Assembly: GCF_019599145.1 (NCBI RefSeq)
Contig: NZ_CP080647.1
Coordinates: forward strand, 5,518,001-5,582,000
Source of the DNA: Streptomyces akebiae
Lineage (GTDB): Bacteria; Actinomycetota; Actinomycetes; Streptomycetales; Streptomycetaceae
Reading direction: 5' to 3'
DNA length: 64,000 nucleotides
Shown piece by piece: positions 40,066 to 48,658 of the stretch. The notes under the pieces are model-generated. The model worked only from the letters and a program-made list of their open reading frames with translations. It searched no databases and was not told where the DNA came from. Every line of letters begins with the position of its first letter. The stretch's first letter is position 1. The position numbers and the translations under genes were made by a program.

Positions 40066-40449
40066 TCAGACGTTGCGAGCACGCCGCCACTCAGAGGCGC
40101 CCGGTGATGACGACGGCCCGTCGTGCACGGACACCCAGAGCCCGCCACTCTCGTCAGGCTCGAACTTCATCGAAGGAGTCCGCCCGGATACGAGCCACGG
40201 GGCGAACCGACCGGACTCCAGGGTTGCCAGGGCGTCCTCCCCGTCCTCCAGGTCCTCAGGGAGAAGGGCCACCGAGAAGTTGGCGTTGACGGATTCCGCC
40301 TCGACGACGATCTCGCAGTCGAGGAAGTCGTGGCCGGTCAGAATCCCCGGTCGATAGCGACCCAGAATGCGCACGGAGGCGCTGTGTCCGCTGGTGCCGG
40401 GCCTGTCGGCGAGGTGGATCAGATTGATGACGCCATCCGTCGAGTCCAT
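40066..40449 (-). CDS. DUF5959-like protein
   Basis: 127 residues starting MDSTDGVINLIHLADRPGTS, with SVRILGRYRPGILTGHDFLD, then ALLPEDLEDGEDALATLESG and GLWVSVHDGPSSSPGA. This pattern (NLI-x-L, SV-x-VLGR, H-D-LDAEI-V, L-x-PEDLED) resembles DUF5959, small beta-rich Streptomyces proteins of unknown function. ATG 40449 has GGGAGGGAAA upstream. It lies between attR and the core phosphate genes, possibly itself accessory DNA. Confidence 0.65.
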   Translation of the reverse strand: MDSTDGVINLIHLADRPGTSGHSASVRILGRYRPGILTGHDFLDCEIVVEAESVNANFSVALLPEDLEDGEDALATLESGRFAPWLVSGRTPSMKFEPDESGGLWVSVHDGPSSSPGASEWRRARNV

Positions 40450-40775
40450 GGATTTCCCTCCCCGAAGTGACCAGGTCCGAGCATCCTGCCGGACCACCTG
40501 CGGCTCTCACGGTTCGGGGCGCCGACGCTGCGAGTGGGGACTGGGACTGACCGGTCGAGTCGCCCCCACCTCCGGCCGCCGGAGCATGCCGATGGCTCGA
40601 ACGTCTGGGCGGGGACGCCGACGCTGCCGATGGGGAGACACATGATGCGGGCGGGGTCGCTCGCTCAGGGCAGCCATGCCGGTCATCATCCCGGCCGTTC
40701 GGGGGAGACACGCGCGGCCTCGGGGGCGTATCTCACCCCGCGGGGCATCCCTTGCTGAGATGAAAGGGAGACGTG

Positions 40776-41102
40776 ATGCCGCTCTATCTATCGAGGTTCA
40801 GCTACACGCCGGAGACTTGGGCGAGACTCATCAGCCACCCCGAGGACCGCGCAAAGGCCGCTCAGTCGTACATCGAGTCCGTCGGGGGCAAGCTCCACGG
40901 CTTCTGGTACGCGTTCGGCACCCGCGACGGTTACAGCTTGTGGGAGGCCCCCGACAACGTCTCCATGGCCGCGGTCGCCCTGGCGATCAGCGGAGGCGGC
41001 GCACTCAGCTCGTTTGAGACGACCGTTCTCCTGACCGTCGACGAAACCATGGATGCCCTGCGCAAAGCCGGGCAAGTCCAGTACCGGGCCCCCGGCGCTT
41101 AG
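40776..41102 (+). CDS. GYD-domain protein
   Basis: 108 residues of the GYD family, a dimeric alpha/beta (ferredoxin-like) barrel: PLYLSRFSYTPETWARLISH, then GKLHGFWYAFGTRDGYSLWE (the Gly-Asp/Tyr motif) and NVSMAAVALAISGGGALSSF. Function unknown. ATG 40776 has AAAGGGAGA upstream; GTG 40773 is equivalent. Three similar small alpha/beta-barrel or nickel-binding-type genes follow nearby. Confidence 0.85.
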   Translation: MPLYLSRFSYTPETWARLISHPEDRAKAAQSYIESVGGKLHGFWYAFGTRDGYSLWEAPDNVSMAAVALAISGGGALSSFETTVLLTVDETMDALRKAGQVQYRAPGA

Positions 41103-41131
41103 CCGCCCAGGTGGCCGCCAGCGACGAGCAC

Positions 41132-41165
41132 CCCAGGTCACCAAGATCCCCCACAACTCCAGGGA
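41132..41165 (+). repeat. Diverged copy of sequence flanking attR
   Basis: CCCAGGTCACCAAGATCCCC and following bases resemble 39907-39940 (CCCAGCTCACCAAGATCCCC), with about six differences in 34. It may be a scar of an older element end. Confidence 0.45.
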
Positions 41166-41222
41166 TCGTGGTCGGTCGTGGGCCGGGGTCGGCGTCAGCT
41201 GCCGGTGGCGGTGCGTGTCGTC

Positions 41223-41522
41223 CTACGCGGCGCCGTTGATCTCGGGAGCGACGAAGCGGCGGTGGAGGGGGCTGAAGGTGGTGTGAGGCGTGCCCGGGAG
41301 GCCCGCCTTCTCGATCACGGGGGCCAGGCGCTCGGCGAAGAACGTCTCGAACGCCTGCTGGGACTCCCATACGTCGGTGACGTGGAACCCCTCGTCGTCG
41401 AACCAGGCCACGTGGATCTGGCCCCCGGCCGCCGGTACCCCCTCCCAGTCGACCGCGTCTCGCACGGTGTCGTACTGCTCCGGAGTCACCTCAGGCCAGT
41501 GCATGGACATCACTACGGACAT
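41223..41522 (-). CDS. Small dimeric alpha/beta-barrel-like protein
   Basis: 99 residues from ATG 41522 (AAGGGGGG upstream). VVMSMHWPEVTPEQYDTVRD, then QIHVAWFDDEGFHVTDVWES and QQAFETFFAERLAPVIEKAG are the strands and helices of an antibiotic-biosynthesis-monooxygenase-like barrel. No catalytic residues can be named. Widespread in Streptomyces; function unknown. Confidence 0.75.
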   Translation of the reverse strand: MSVVMSMHWPEVTPEQYDTVRDAVDWEGVPAAGGQIHVAWFDDEGFHVTDVWESQQAFETFFAERLAPVIEKAGLPGTPHTTFSPLHRRFVAPEINGAA

Positions 41523-41677
41523 TGCAGAACCCCCCTTGTTCCTGCCGGTCCCTGCCGGTTCCGGCAAGGGGATGGTTCCACCCCGTCCGCGTCATCGGAC
41601 AGGGCGTGCGGAAGCGAACCGCGCCGACCCGGAGCCCACGCACGCTCGTTGTGGGCGCCTCGTCCGCGCCGTACTCG

Positions 41678-41926
41678 CTAGATCGTCAGCGGTACCGGGT
41701 GGATCTCGTCCGCCTTGTGGCCCGCGCGCTCGTGGATGCGCTGGACCGCGTCGGCGGAGGGGCCCTCGGAGAGGCAGTAGACGGTGCCGGACTTGGGGTC
41801 GGCCCAGGCGCGTTCGAAGTGGACGTTCTCGTCCTTCTCGATGTCGAGGTCGGCCTTGTGCGCGGCACGCAGCTGGTCCTCCGTGATGCCCTTCATGTTG
41901 TGGTGGACGTCCATGAACTTGGTCAT
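41678..41926 (-). CDS. DUF4242 protein, SCO4226-like nickel-binding protein
   Basis: 82 residues: KFMDVHHNMKGITEDQLRAA, DENVHFERAWADPKSGTVYC, LSEGPSADAVQRIHERAGHK and ADEIHPVPLTI. The family member SCO4226 of S. coelicolor, also near phoU, is a ferredoxin-like dimer that binds nickel through histidines; the HH pair and C-terminal His residues are kept here. ATG 41926 has AAGGAGG ideally placed. The adjacent cysteine-rich peptide gene supports a role in metal handling. Confidence 0.85.
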   Translation of the reverse strand: MTKFMDVHHNMKGITEDQLRAAHKADLDIEKDENVHFERAWADPKSGTVYCLSEGPSADAVQRIHERAGHKADEIHPVPLTI

Positions 41927-42129
41927 GACCCGCACCTCCTTCGTCCTCGCCCCGCTTCTCTGTCCCCCTCCCCTCCTCATGCTGCGCCCGTACGGCCGTA
42001 CGGGCGACTCCGCAGTCGTAGCCGTGCGCCGGCGCGCACACGGGTGACGCGCGCATGAGTGAAGGGGCCCGTCATGAGTGACGGGCCCCTTCACCCGCGT
42101 ACGAGCAGAACTGCCGCGGCTGGTCGGCG

Positions 42130-42291
42130 TCAGCCGCACTGACACGGGTTGCCGGACTGGCACCCGCACCCACATCCGGAGCCGCAGCCGCAGGCGCCGA
42201 AGAGAGGCAGGGTCTTGCGGTCGGCGGGTTGATGGGTGTCCCGGACCTGTGTCGGGTCCGGCGTGCTGGGGCTGGCGGGGGATTCGGCCAT
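42130..42291 (-). CDS. 53-residue cysteine-rich peptide
   Basis: Starts MAESPASPSTPDPTQVRDTH and ends in GACGCGSGCGCGCQSGNPCQ with one more Cys-Gly: seven cysteines in the last 21 residues. ATG 42291 has GAGGAGGG only three bases upstream, and codon use is normal. It looks like a metallothionein-like metal chelator or a metal-delivery peptide, lying next to a nickel-binding-type protein in the same orientation. No recognised family. Confidence 0.7.
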   Translation of the reverse strand: MAESPASPSTPDPTQVRDTHQPADRKTLPLFGACGCGSGCGCGCQSGNPCQCG

Positions 42292-42383
42292 GGTCCCTCC
42301 TCGAAGGGATGGAAGGCGAAGCACGGAAGGCAGAGCACGGACACGCATGCGGACAATGCGGTGCCGACACGCAGTGCAGACAG

Positions 42384-42422
42384 CGCCGACACGCAGCGCC
42401 GACACGCAGCGCCGACACGCAG
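42384..42422. repeat. 13-bp tandem repeats upstream of cysteine-rich peptide gene
   Basis: GCCGACACGCAGC repeated at 42384 and 42397, with a near copy at 42410 and a diverged unit before 42384. The gene-free stretch 42292-42621 shows nothing else. Confidence 0.8.
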
Positions 42423-42621
42423 TGCAGAGGAGCAGTGCGGAGTCGAGCATCGAAAGCCTGGTGCCCGTGCCCGTTGATTGCCCCATTCCAAGCCCGTTCA
42501 GCCGGGCGCATCAACGGCGCATGGAGGCGCCCACACGCCCCGCCCGACCAACGAGCGCCGGATCCACGCCACCAGAGCCCGCGCGCACCCCGGCCCCGCG
42601 CGCCCCGCCCCTAGGCCGCAC

Positions 42622-43320
42622 CTAGGCCCCCTCCACCCCCGCCACCGGCTGCACCGGCTGGATGTCCGCCTGGAGTTCGTCCGCGTGTTCGCCCGTCACC
42701 AGGTACACCACCCGCTTCGCGACCGAGACCGCGTGGTCGGCGAAGCGCTCGTAGTAGCGGCCGAGGAGGGTGACGTCGACGGCGGTCTCGATGCCGTGCT
42801 TCCAGCGGTCGTCCATGAGGTGCTGGAAGAGCGTGCGGTGGAGCAGGTCCATCGCGTCGTCGTCGCTCTCCAGCTGGAGCGCCAGGTCGACGTCCTTGGT
42901 GATGATGACCTCGGCGGCCTTCGCCATCAGGCGCTGCGCGAGCTGGCCCATCTCCAGGATCGTGGCGTGCAGGTCACGCGGGACCGTGTGCTCGGGGAAG
43001 CGCAGCCGGGTCAGCTTGGCGACGTGCTGGGCGAGGTCGCCCGAGCGCTCCAGGTCGGCCGACATGCGCAGCGACGTCACGACGATACGGAGATCCGTCG
43101 CCACCGGCTGCTGCCGGGCCAGCAGGGCTATCGCGCGGGCCTCCAGGTCGTGCTGGAGGTCGTCGACCTTCTTGTCGGCCTCGATCACGCTCTCGGCCAG
43201 CTTCAGGTCGGCGTCGAGCATCGCCGTCGTGGCGCGACCGATCGCCGACCCCACCAGTCGGGCCATCTCGACCAGGCCCTCACCGATCGAGTCAAGTTCC
43301 TCGTGGTACGCGTCCCGCAT
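42622..43320 (-). CDS. phoU: Phosphate transport system regulator PhoU
   Basis: 232 residues, two repeats of the PhoU three-helix bundle: MRDAYHEELDSIGEGLVEMA, then ARAIALLARQQPVATDLRIV (metal-cluster segment), SLRMSADLERSGDLAQHVAK with the E-R-x-GD motif, and the second copy RYYERFADHAVSVAKRVVYL. PhoU links the Pst transporter to PhoR to signal phosphate supply. It diverges from phoR-phoP over a PHO box, as in other Streptomyces. ATG 43320. Confidence 0.95.
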   Translation of the reverse strand: MRDAYHEELDSIGEGLVEMARLVGSAIGRATTAMLDADLKLAESVIEADKKVDDLQHDLEARAIALLARQQPVATDLRIVVTSLRMSADLERSGDLAQHVAKLTRLRFPEHTVPRDLHATILEMGQLAQRLMAKAAEVIITKDVDLALQLESDDDAMDLLHRTLFQHLMDDRWKHGIETAVDVTLLGRYYERFADHAVSVAKRVVYLVTGEHADELQADIQPVQPVAGVEGA

Positions 43321-43503
43321 CAGGGTGTCCCTCTCTTACGTACGTCTGCTCGTGGGTAACCAGGAAAGCCGTTCCGGAAGCCGACCCGCCAGGCCGGGCC
43401 CAGGACGGCCGTACCCCGACCACCGTGTGAAACGGCGACGGCGAACGGTGACCGGGGGTCCCGGACGATTCCCACGCTCCCACGTTCCGGCCCTTACGCG
43501 TCC

Positions 43504-43547
43504 GTTTCCGCCACCCCAAATGAACCAATACTGGCTCCAAGGTGAAC
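43504..43547 (-). promoter_or_regulatory. PHO box between phoU and phoR
   Basis: Four 11-bp direct repeat units on the minus strand: GTTCACCTTGG (43547-43537), AGCCAGTATTG, GTTCATTTGGG (43525-43515) and GTGGCGGAAAC. This matches the GTTCACC consensus of PhoP in Streptomyces and implies autoregulation of phoRP and control of phoU. Confidence 0.75.
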
Positions 43548-43608
43548 TCTGGGCGACGAGTGTTCGAGGTCGCCCTCCGATCGCTGTGGGGATGTCCGAC
43601 CTCGTGCC

Positions 43609-43614
43609 TAACCT
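43609..43614 (+). promoter_or_regulatory. -10 of phoR, leaderless
   Basis: TAACCT ends six bases before ATG 43621. Confidence 0.45.
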
Positions 43615-43620
43615 GGATGC

Positions 43621-44937
43621 ATGGACGTGAACGCGGCGGTCGCCGCAGCGGCAGCGATCGCCGGAGTGCTCACCGGCGTCATCGCCATGCTGGCGTTCCG
43701 CTTCAGCGAGCGCGAGCAGAAGCGTCCCACCCGAACCTCCCTGCACACCGACCCGGTGCTGCCGCCCGGCGTCGACACCGTGCTGTCCGTGCTCCGCTCC
43801 TCCGCCGTCGTGCTCGACGAGTCGGACGCCGTCGTCAAGGCCAGCTCCGCCGCGTACGCCCTCGGGCTCGTGCGGGGCGGCAGGCTCTCCATCGACCCGA
43901 TGCTCAAGATGGCCCGCGACACCCGCCGTGACGGCGAGATACGACAGGTCGAGCTGGACCTGCCCCGGCGCGGCACGGGACGCGGCGAGGCGCTCGCCGT
44001 CTCCGCGCGCGTCGCGCCGCTCGGTTCCCGGCTCGTGCTGCTCCTGGTCGAGGACCTCACCGAGGCCCGCCGGATAGAGGCCGTGCGGCGGGACTTCGTC
44101 GCCAACGTCAGCCATGAGCTGAAGACGCCCGTCGGCGCGCTCTCCCTCCTCTCCGAGGCCGTCATGGGGGCCTCGGACGACCCGGAGGCGGTGGAACGGT
44201 TCGCCGGCCGCATGCAGATCGAGGCCACCCGGCTCACCAACCTCGTACAGGAGCTGATCGACCTCTCCCGGGTGCAGAACGACGATCCGCTGGAGGACGC
44301 CGAGCCCGTACGGGTGGACGAGCTGGTCGCCGAGGCCGTCGACCGCTGCCGCCACCAGGCCGGCACCAAGCAGATCACCATGGCCTCGAACACAGGGGCG
44401 CCCGAAGGGCTCGAACAGGGTGGTGGCGGGAGCCGGGCCGGCGGCACCGCCGAGCTGCGCGTCTACGGCAACCGCGGTCAGCTGGCCGCCGCCCTCGGCA
44501 ACCTCGTGGAGAACGCCGTCAACTACTCCCCGGCCCGCACCCGCGTCGGCATAGCCGCACGGCGGGTGTCCGCGCCCGGTGGGGACCATATCGAGATCGC
44601 CGTGACCGACCAGGGCATCGGCATCTCGGACAAGGACAAGGAGCGCATCTTCGAGCGCTTCTACCGCGTGGACCCGGCCCGCTCCCGCCAGACCGGCGGT
44701 ACGGGTCTCGGCCTCGCGATCGTCAAGCACGTGGCCGCCTCGCACGGCGGGGAGGTCACGGTGTGGAGCTCGGAGGGACAGGGCTCCACGTTCACGCTCA
44801 GGCTGCCGGAGGCGGGCGCGCCCCGTGACCGCGCGGCCCAGCACCCGGACCTCGACGTCGAGGACGGACAGCCTCACACCGACAGATCCCCGTACGAACC
44901 GTACGGACCGCTTCCCTCCCCGGAGGTCCTTCCGTGA
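43621..44937 (+). CDS. phoR: Sensor histidine kinase PhoR (SenX3-like)
   Basis: 438 residues. One N-terminal span (VAAAAAIAGVLTGVIAMLAF), a PAS-like region (residues about 60-155), HisKA with RRDFVANVSHELKTPVGALS and HATPase with LGNLVENAVNYSPARTRVGI, VTDQGIGISDKDKERIFERF and GGTGLGLAIVKHVAASHGGE. It phosphorylates PhoP under phosphate limitation. The stop overlaps the phoP start (GTGA). Confidence 0.95.
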   Translation: MDVNAAVAAAAAIAGVLTGVIAMLAFRFSEREQKRPTRTSLHTDPVLPPGVDTVLSVLRSSAVVLDESDAVVKASSAAYALGLVRGGRLSIDPMLKMARDTRRDGEIRQVELDLPRRGTGRGEALAVSARVAPLGSRLVLLLVEDLTEARRIEAVRRDFVANVSHELKTPVGALSLLSEAVMGASDDPEAVERFAGRMQIEATRLTNLVQELIDLSRVQNDDPLEDAEPVRVDELVAEAVDRCRHQAGTKQITMASNTGAPEGLEQGGGGSRAGGTAELRVYGNRGQLAAALGNLVENAVNYSPARTRVGIAARRVSAPGGDHIEIAVTDQGIGISDKDKERIFERFYRVDPARSRQTGGTGLGLAIVKHVAASHGGEVTVWSSEGQGSTFTLRLPEAGAPRDRAAQHPDLDVEDGQPHTDRSPYEPYGPLPSPEVLP

Positions 44938-45614
44938 CCCGAGTGCTCGTCGTCGAGGACGAGGAGTCCTTCTCCGACGCCCTGTCCTACATGCTCCGCA
45001 AGGAGGGCTTCGAGGTCGCCATCGCGACCACCGGGCCCGACGGTCTCGACGAGTTCGAGCGCAACGGAGCCGACCTCGTCCTGCTGGACCTGATGCTGCC
45101 CGGTCTGCCGGGTACCGAGGTCTGCCGTCAGCTGCGCGGCCGTTCCAATGTCCCGGTGATCATGGTGACCGCCAAGGACAGCGAGATCGACAAGGTCGTG
45201 GGCCTGGAAATAGGAGCCGATGACTATGTCACCAAGCCCTTCTCCTCCCGCGAACTCGTCGCCCGTATCCGGGCCGTACTGCGTCGGCGCGGCGAGCCCG
45301 AGGAGGTCACCCCGGCCGCGCTGGAGGCCGGACCCGTCCGCATGGACGTCGACCGCCACGTGGTCACTGTCTCGGGCTCCAAGGTCGACCTCCCCCTCAA
45401 GGAGTTCGACCTGCTCGAAATGCTGCTGCGGAACGCGGGCCGAGTCCTGACCCGTATGCAGCTCATCGACCGCGTCTGGGGTGCCGACTACGTGGGCGAC
45501 ACCAAGACTCTCGACGTCCACGTCAAGCGCCTCCGCGCCAAGATCGAGCCGGACCCGGGAGCGCCGCGGTATCTGGTGACGGTGCGGGGCCTGGGCTACA
45601 AGTTCGAGCCGTAG
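44934..45614 (+). CDS. phoP: Response regulator PhoP (RegX3-like)
   Basis: 226 residues, OmpR/PhoB class. The receiver has VLVVEDEESFSDALSYMLRK, phospho-Asp in LVLLDLMLPGLPG and VTAKDSEIDKVVGLEIGADD. The winged helix has VDLPLKEFDLLEMLLRNAGR and TKTLDVHVKRLRAKIEPDPG. It controls the phosphate regulon and represses antibiotic production in Streptomyces. GTG 44934 overlaps phoR. Confidence 0.96.
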   Translation: MTRVLVVEDEESFSDALSYMLRKEGFEVAIATTGPDGLDEFERNGADLVLLDLMLPGLPGTEVCRQLRGRSNVPVIMVTAKDSEIDKVVGLEIGADDYVTKPFSSRELVARIRAVLRRRGEPEEVTPAALEAGPVRMDVDRHVVTVSGSKVDLPLKEFDLLEMLLRNAGRVLTRMQLIDRVWGADYVGDTKTLDVHVKRLRAKIEPDPGAPRYLVTVRGLGYKFEP

Positions 45615-45655
45615 GCCGCAGGCCGAGGGCCGCGGACCGACGGACGGATCCCCCA

Positions 45656-45710
45656 TGTACGCCGAAGGGCGGCACCCCCTCTCAGGGGGTGCCGCCCTTC
45701 GGCGTACATA
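45656..45710. terminator. Very strong bidirectional terminator
   Basis: A perfect 25-bp stem (45656-45680 with 45686-45710) around loop TCTCA, 42 bp after phoP and 39 bp from the stop of the convergent lipoprotein gene. Confidence 0.9.
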
Positions 45711-45748
45711 GGCGTCGGGCCTCGGTGGCCCGGTGACCCTCGGCGGCC

Positions 45749-46444
45749 TCAGTGGCCCGCGGTCTCCTCGGAGGACGAGGTGGACGGCGAGGCCGTCGAG
45801 CCGGCGGCGGTGCCCTCCTCCTCGGTGGTCGTCCCGTCGGCGGACGGCGAGCCCGTGCCGTTCGGGGCGGGGGAGCCGGTGGCCTCCTCGGACGGGGAGG
45901 CGCTGGTGGCGGGGGCCTCGGGGATGTCGGTCGGGCCCCACTTCTCGAAGTAGTGCTCGGCAGGGACCACGAAGGCGCGCAGGGAGACCTGGCCGGTCTC
46001 GCTGAACTCGAAGGTGACCTTCTGGGCGTTGCCGTCCTTGACCGCGTCGGTGACCTCCGACAGGACCGCGGAGGCGTTGCCCTCGCCGCCCAGGACCACG
46101 GAGCCGCCGGCCGGGACGACGACCTTGCCGCCCTTGCCCTTGCCCTTGGCCGGCGTGAGCTCGGCGGTGCCGGCGCCCTCGACGGTGACGGAGTCCAGGG
46201 TCTGGTCGGTCGAGGCGGTGTTGAAGAGCGTCGCGGAGACCACGGCGGGACCCTCGGTCTCGGTGCCGGGCTGGGTGACCACGATGGCGTTCTGGATCTT
46301 GATGTCGCCGACGCTGGTGGCGGCGTTGTCCGGCTTGATCTCCAGCGTCTGGGCGTTGCTGCCGGCGGCGCACGCGGCGAGTGAGGCGATCGAGAACGCG
46401 ATGGCGGCGGCGGCGAGGGCGCCGCGTCGAAGGCTGCTGCTCAC
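45749..46444 (-). CDS. Lipoprotein, DUF461-type
   Basis: 231 residues with a lipoprotein signal MSSSLRRGALAAAAIAFSIA and lipobox LAAC. The mature domain (IKIQNAIVVTQPGTETEGPA, ATLFNTASTDQTLDSVTVEG, GGSVVLGGEGNASAVLSEVT) is a cupredoxin-like sandwich of the DUF461/PCuAC-like group. The usual copper-binding Met/His motif is not evident. The tail is Ser/Thr/Glu/Gly low complexity. GTG 46444, AGGAG about 11 bases upstream. A conserved neighbour of phoP in Streptomyces. Confidence 0.8.
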   Translation of the reverse strand: MSSSLRRGALAAAAIAFSIASLAACAAGSNAQTLEIKPDNAATSVGDIKIQNAIVVTQPGTETEGPAVVSATLFNTASTDQTLDSVTVEGAGTAELTPAKGKGKGGKVVVPAGGSVVLGGEGNASAVLSEVTDAVKDGNAQKVTFEFSETGQVSLRAFVVPAEHYFEKWGPTDIPEAPATSASPSEEATGSPAPNGTGSPSADGTTTEEEGTAAGSTASPSTSSSEETAGH

Positions 46445-47007
46445 GGCGGCGGCAACTCCTAGAACGTGGGCGGTACGTGGTCTGTAGCGGCCTTAGGTTA
46501 CCGAGCCGTCCTGTCGCCGCCGCACCCGACCCTCCCCAAGTCCGCGACATGTCACCGGAAGCAATTGACGGACACGCCGCGCGCGCCCCCGGTCGGCATT
46601 CGTAAAACCACCGTCGATCCCCTCGTCGCCGCGTCCTTGATTTCCGCCAAGGAATGCGCGCCGCCACGAAAAATCGATCAACTGCCAGAACGTCACCGGA
46701 ACAGCGCAAGAACACGATCCGGTAACGGCGGAACAGGGTCCGCGGATCGAACTTCTTGATCAATTCCGGATTCGTCTCGTACCCGACTCCGCGCACCGAA
46801 CGGAGTAGCGGAAGTCGCACACTTGGAGTCGGACAAAGCGGGACGTTAGGATGCCGCCGACGCCCTCCGGATACGTGTAACGTACGCGTTTCACTCCGCC
46901 CGGAGAGCCGCTCCCACCTGCGAATACCCTCTTCCGTTCGGGCCTCGCAGCACGTTCCTGTTGCAGTTGTCAAGCCCCGAGATATGCCCTGACCTGCGAA
47001 AACGCCA
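46445..47007. other. Gene-free region upstream of carD
   Basis: About 560 bp with normal to slightly lower GC and no convincing ORF on either strand. It should hold the lipoprotein promoter (TAACCT on the minus strand at about 46496) and upstream control of carD. No repeat or hairpin stands out. Confidence 0.5.
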
Positions 47008-47036
47008 TTCAGAACCCGCCGTATCCGTGTTACCCT
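47008..47036 (+). promoter_or_regulatory. carD promoter
   Basis: TTCAGA (47008-47013), 17 bp, TACCCT (47031-47036), leaving a leader of about 22 nt with GAAGGGG before ATG 47065. Confidence 0.5.
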
Positions 47037-47064
47037 GGATAGCCACGGAAGGGGTACCTGTCAC

Positions 47065-47547
47065 ATGACGTTCAAGGTTGGCGACACCGTGGTCTATCCC
47101 CATCACGGGGCCGCGCTGATCGAGGCCATCGAAACTCGCCAGATCAAAGGCGTGGACAAGACCTACTTGGTGCTCAAGGTCGCTCAGGGCGACCTGACGG
47201 TGCGTGTGCCAGCGGACAATGCGGAGTTCGTCGGCGTACGTGATGTGGTCGGTCAAGACGGCCTGGACCGGGTCTTCGAGGTGCTGCGCGCACCGTATGC
47301 CGAGGAGCCCACGAACTGGTCGCGTCGCTACAAGGCAAATCTGGAGAAGCTCGCCTCCGGCGATGTCATCAAGGTCGCGGAAGTCGTGCGTGACCTGTGG
47401 CGTCGTGAGCGTGAGCGCGGACTGTCCGCCGGTGAGAAGCGCATGCTCGCCAAGGCCCGCCAGATCCTGGTGAGCGAGCTCGCCCTCGCGGAGAACACCA
47501 ACGAGGACAAGGCCGAGGCTCTGCTCGACGAGGTCCTCGCGTCCTGA
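47065..47547 (+). CDS. carD: CarD-family RNA polymerase-binding regulator
   Basis: 160 residues, full length. The N-terminal Tudor-like RNA polymerase beta-lobe-interacting domain is [20 protein letters not shown] to [20 protein letters not shown]; the C-terminal helical DNA-binding domain includes [20 protein letters not shown] and [20 protein letters not shown] with the conserved Trp that wedges the -10 minor groove. It stabilises open complexes at housekeeping promoters. ispD-ispF follow, as in M. tuberculosis. Confidence 0.95.
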   Translation: MTFKVGDTVVYPHHGAALIEAIETRQIKGVDKTYLVLKVAQGDLTVRVPADNAEFVGVRDVVGQDGLDRVFEVLRAPYAEEPTNWSRRYKANLEKLASGDVIKVAEVVRDLWRRERERGLSAGEKRMLAKARQILVSELALAENTNEDKAEALLDEVLAS

Positions 47548-47893
47548 GCTGACTGCATTTCCGAACTGACCCGAGGCAGGCAGCCAGTCCGCTCAGTCGT
47601 TCAGTGCAGCAGCACATTGAAATGCCGCGGTGCCCGATGACGTTTGTGATGTCGCCGGGCGCTGCGGCATGTTCGTACCCGGATGCCGTACGCCTGAATG
47701 GGGTCCCTGATACTTGGCGATACTTGGCGTGCCCCGGTGCTCATGGGAACGCGGTACTCGTACTCGTACTGTGCGTGCCGGGCCCGGGCAGCTGGCTCGA
47801 CCAGATGTCACGGAAGGGTCCGGTCAAGGTGTCGCGCCCGGCACGCTGTGGCCATACCCACGTAGGCCGAGCACACAAACCTGACAGGAACCG
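47548..47893. other. Spacer between carD and ispD
   Basis: 346 bp without a supported gene. Contains a direct repeat GATACTTGGC (47708, 47718) and TACTCG repeats near 47755-47768. CATACC at about 47853 may be an ispD -10. Confidence 0.4.
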
Positions 47894-48658
47894 ATGTCTG
47901 ACGAATCGCGCCCTTCGCCCTCCGGAACCGGTACGGCAACCCGTACGGCGGCCGTGATCCCGGCCGCCGGCCGGGGCGTACGCCTCGGTCCGGGCGCCCC
48001 CAAAGCGCTACGCGCGCTGAACGGCACCCCGATGCTGATCCACGCGGTGCGGGCCATGGCCGCCTCCCGTGCCGTGTCCCTGGTGATCGTGGTGGCGCCG
48101 CCCGACGGCACCCCCGAGGTCAAGACCCTCCTCGACGCGCACGCGCTGCCCGAGCGGACCGACTTCCTCGTCGTTCCCGGGGGTGAGTCGCGCCAGGAGT
48201 CGGTGAAGCAGGGCCTGGACGCGCTGCCCCCCGGCTACGACATCGTCCTCGTCCACGACGCCGCCCGTCCGCTGGTGCCCGTCGACACGGTGGACGCGGT
48301 CATCGAGGCCGTCCGGGACGGGGCGCCGGCCGTGGTGCCCGCGCTGCCGCTCGCGGACACGGTCAAGGAGGTGGAGCCGGCGGACGCGCCGGGGGCGCCG
48401 GAGCCGGTCGTCGCCACGCCGGAGCGGGCGCGGCTGCGGGCCGTGCAGACGCCGCAGGGATTCCACCGGGAGACGCTGGTGCGGGCGCACGAGACGGTCA
48501 CCGGAGAGGTGACCGACGACGCGAGCATGGTGGAGCGGCTCGGGCTCGGGGTCGTGGTCGTACCGGGCCACGAGGAGGCGTTCAAGGTGACGCGACCGCT
48601 GGACCTGGTGCTCGCGGAGGCGGTTCTGGCGCGCAGGAGGCTGAACGATGGGTTCTGA
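47894..48658 (+). CDS. ispD: 2-C-methyl-D-erythritol 4-phosphate cytidylyltransferase
   Basis: 254 residues. MEP pathway: CTP + MEP to [25 protein letters not shown] (CTP-binding loop), [20 protein letters not shown], and [20 protein letters not shown] near the C-terminus are diagnostic. The N-terminal 18 residues are a Ser/Thr-rich extension; ATG 47894 has AGGAAC just upstream. It overlaps ispF by 11 bp, so the two are coupled. Confidence 0.95.
   Translation: MSDESRPSPSGTGTATRTAAVIPAAGRGVRLGPGAPKALRALNGTPMLIHAVRAMAASRAVSLVIVVAPPDGTPEVKTLLDAHALPERTDFLVVPGGESRQESVKQGLDALPPGYDIVLVHDAARPLVPVDTVDAVIEAVRDGAPAVVPALPLADTVKEVEPADAPGAPEPVVATPERARLRAVQTPQGFHRETLVRAHETVTGEVTDDASMVERLGLGVVVVPGHEEAFKVTRPLDLVLAEAVLARRRLNDGF

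Noticed and set aside
44874..46973. 699-residue minus-strand frame over phoP and the lipoprotein gene
   Set aside because: Spans two clear genes and a perfect terminator; Arg/Pro-rich nonsense composition.
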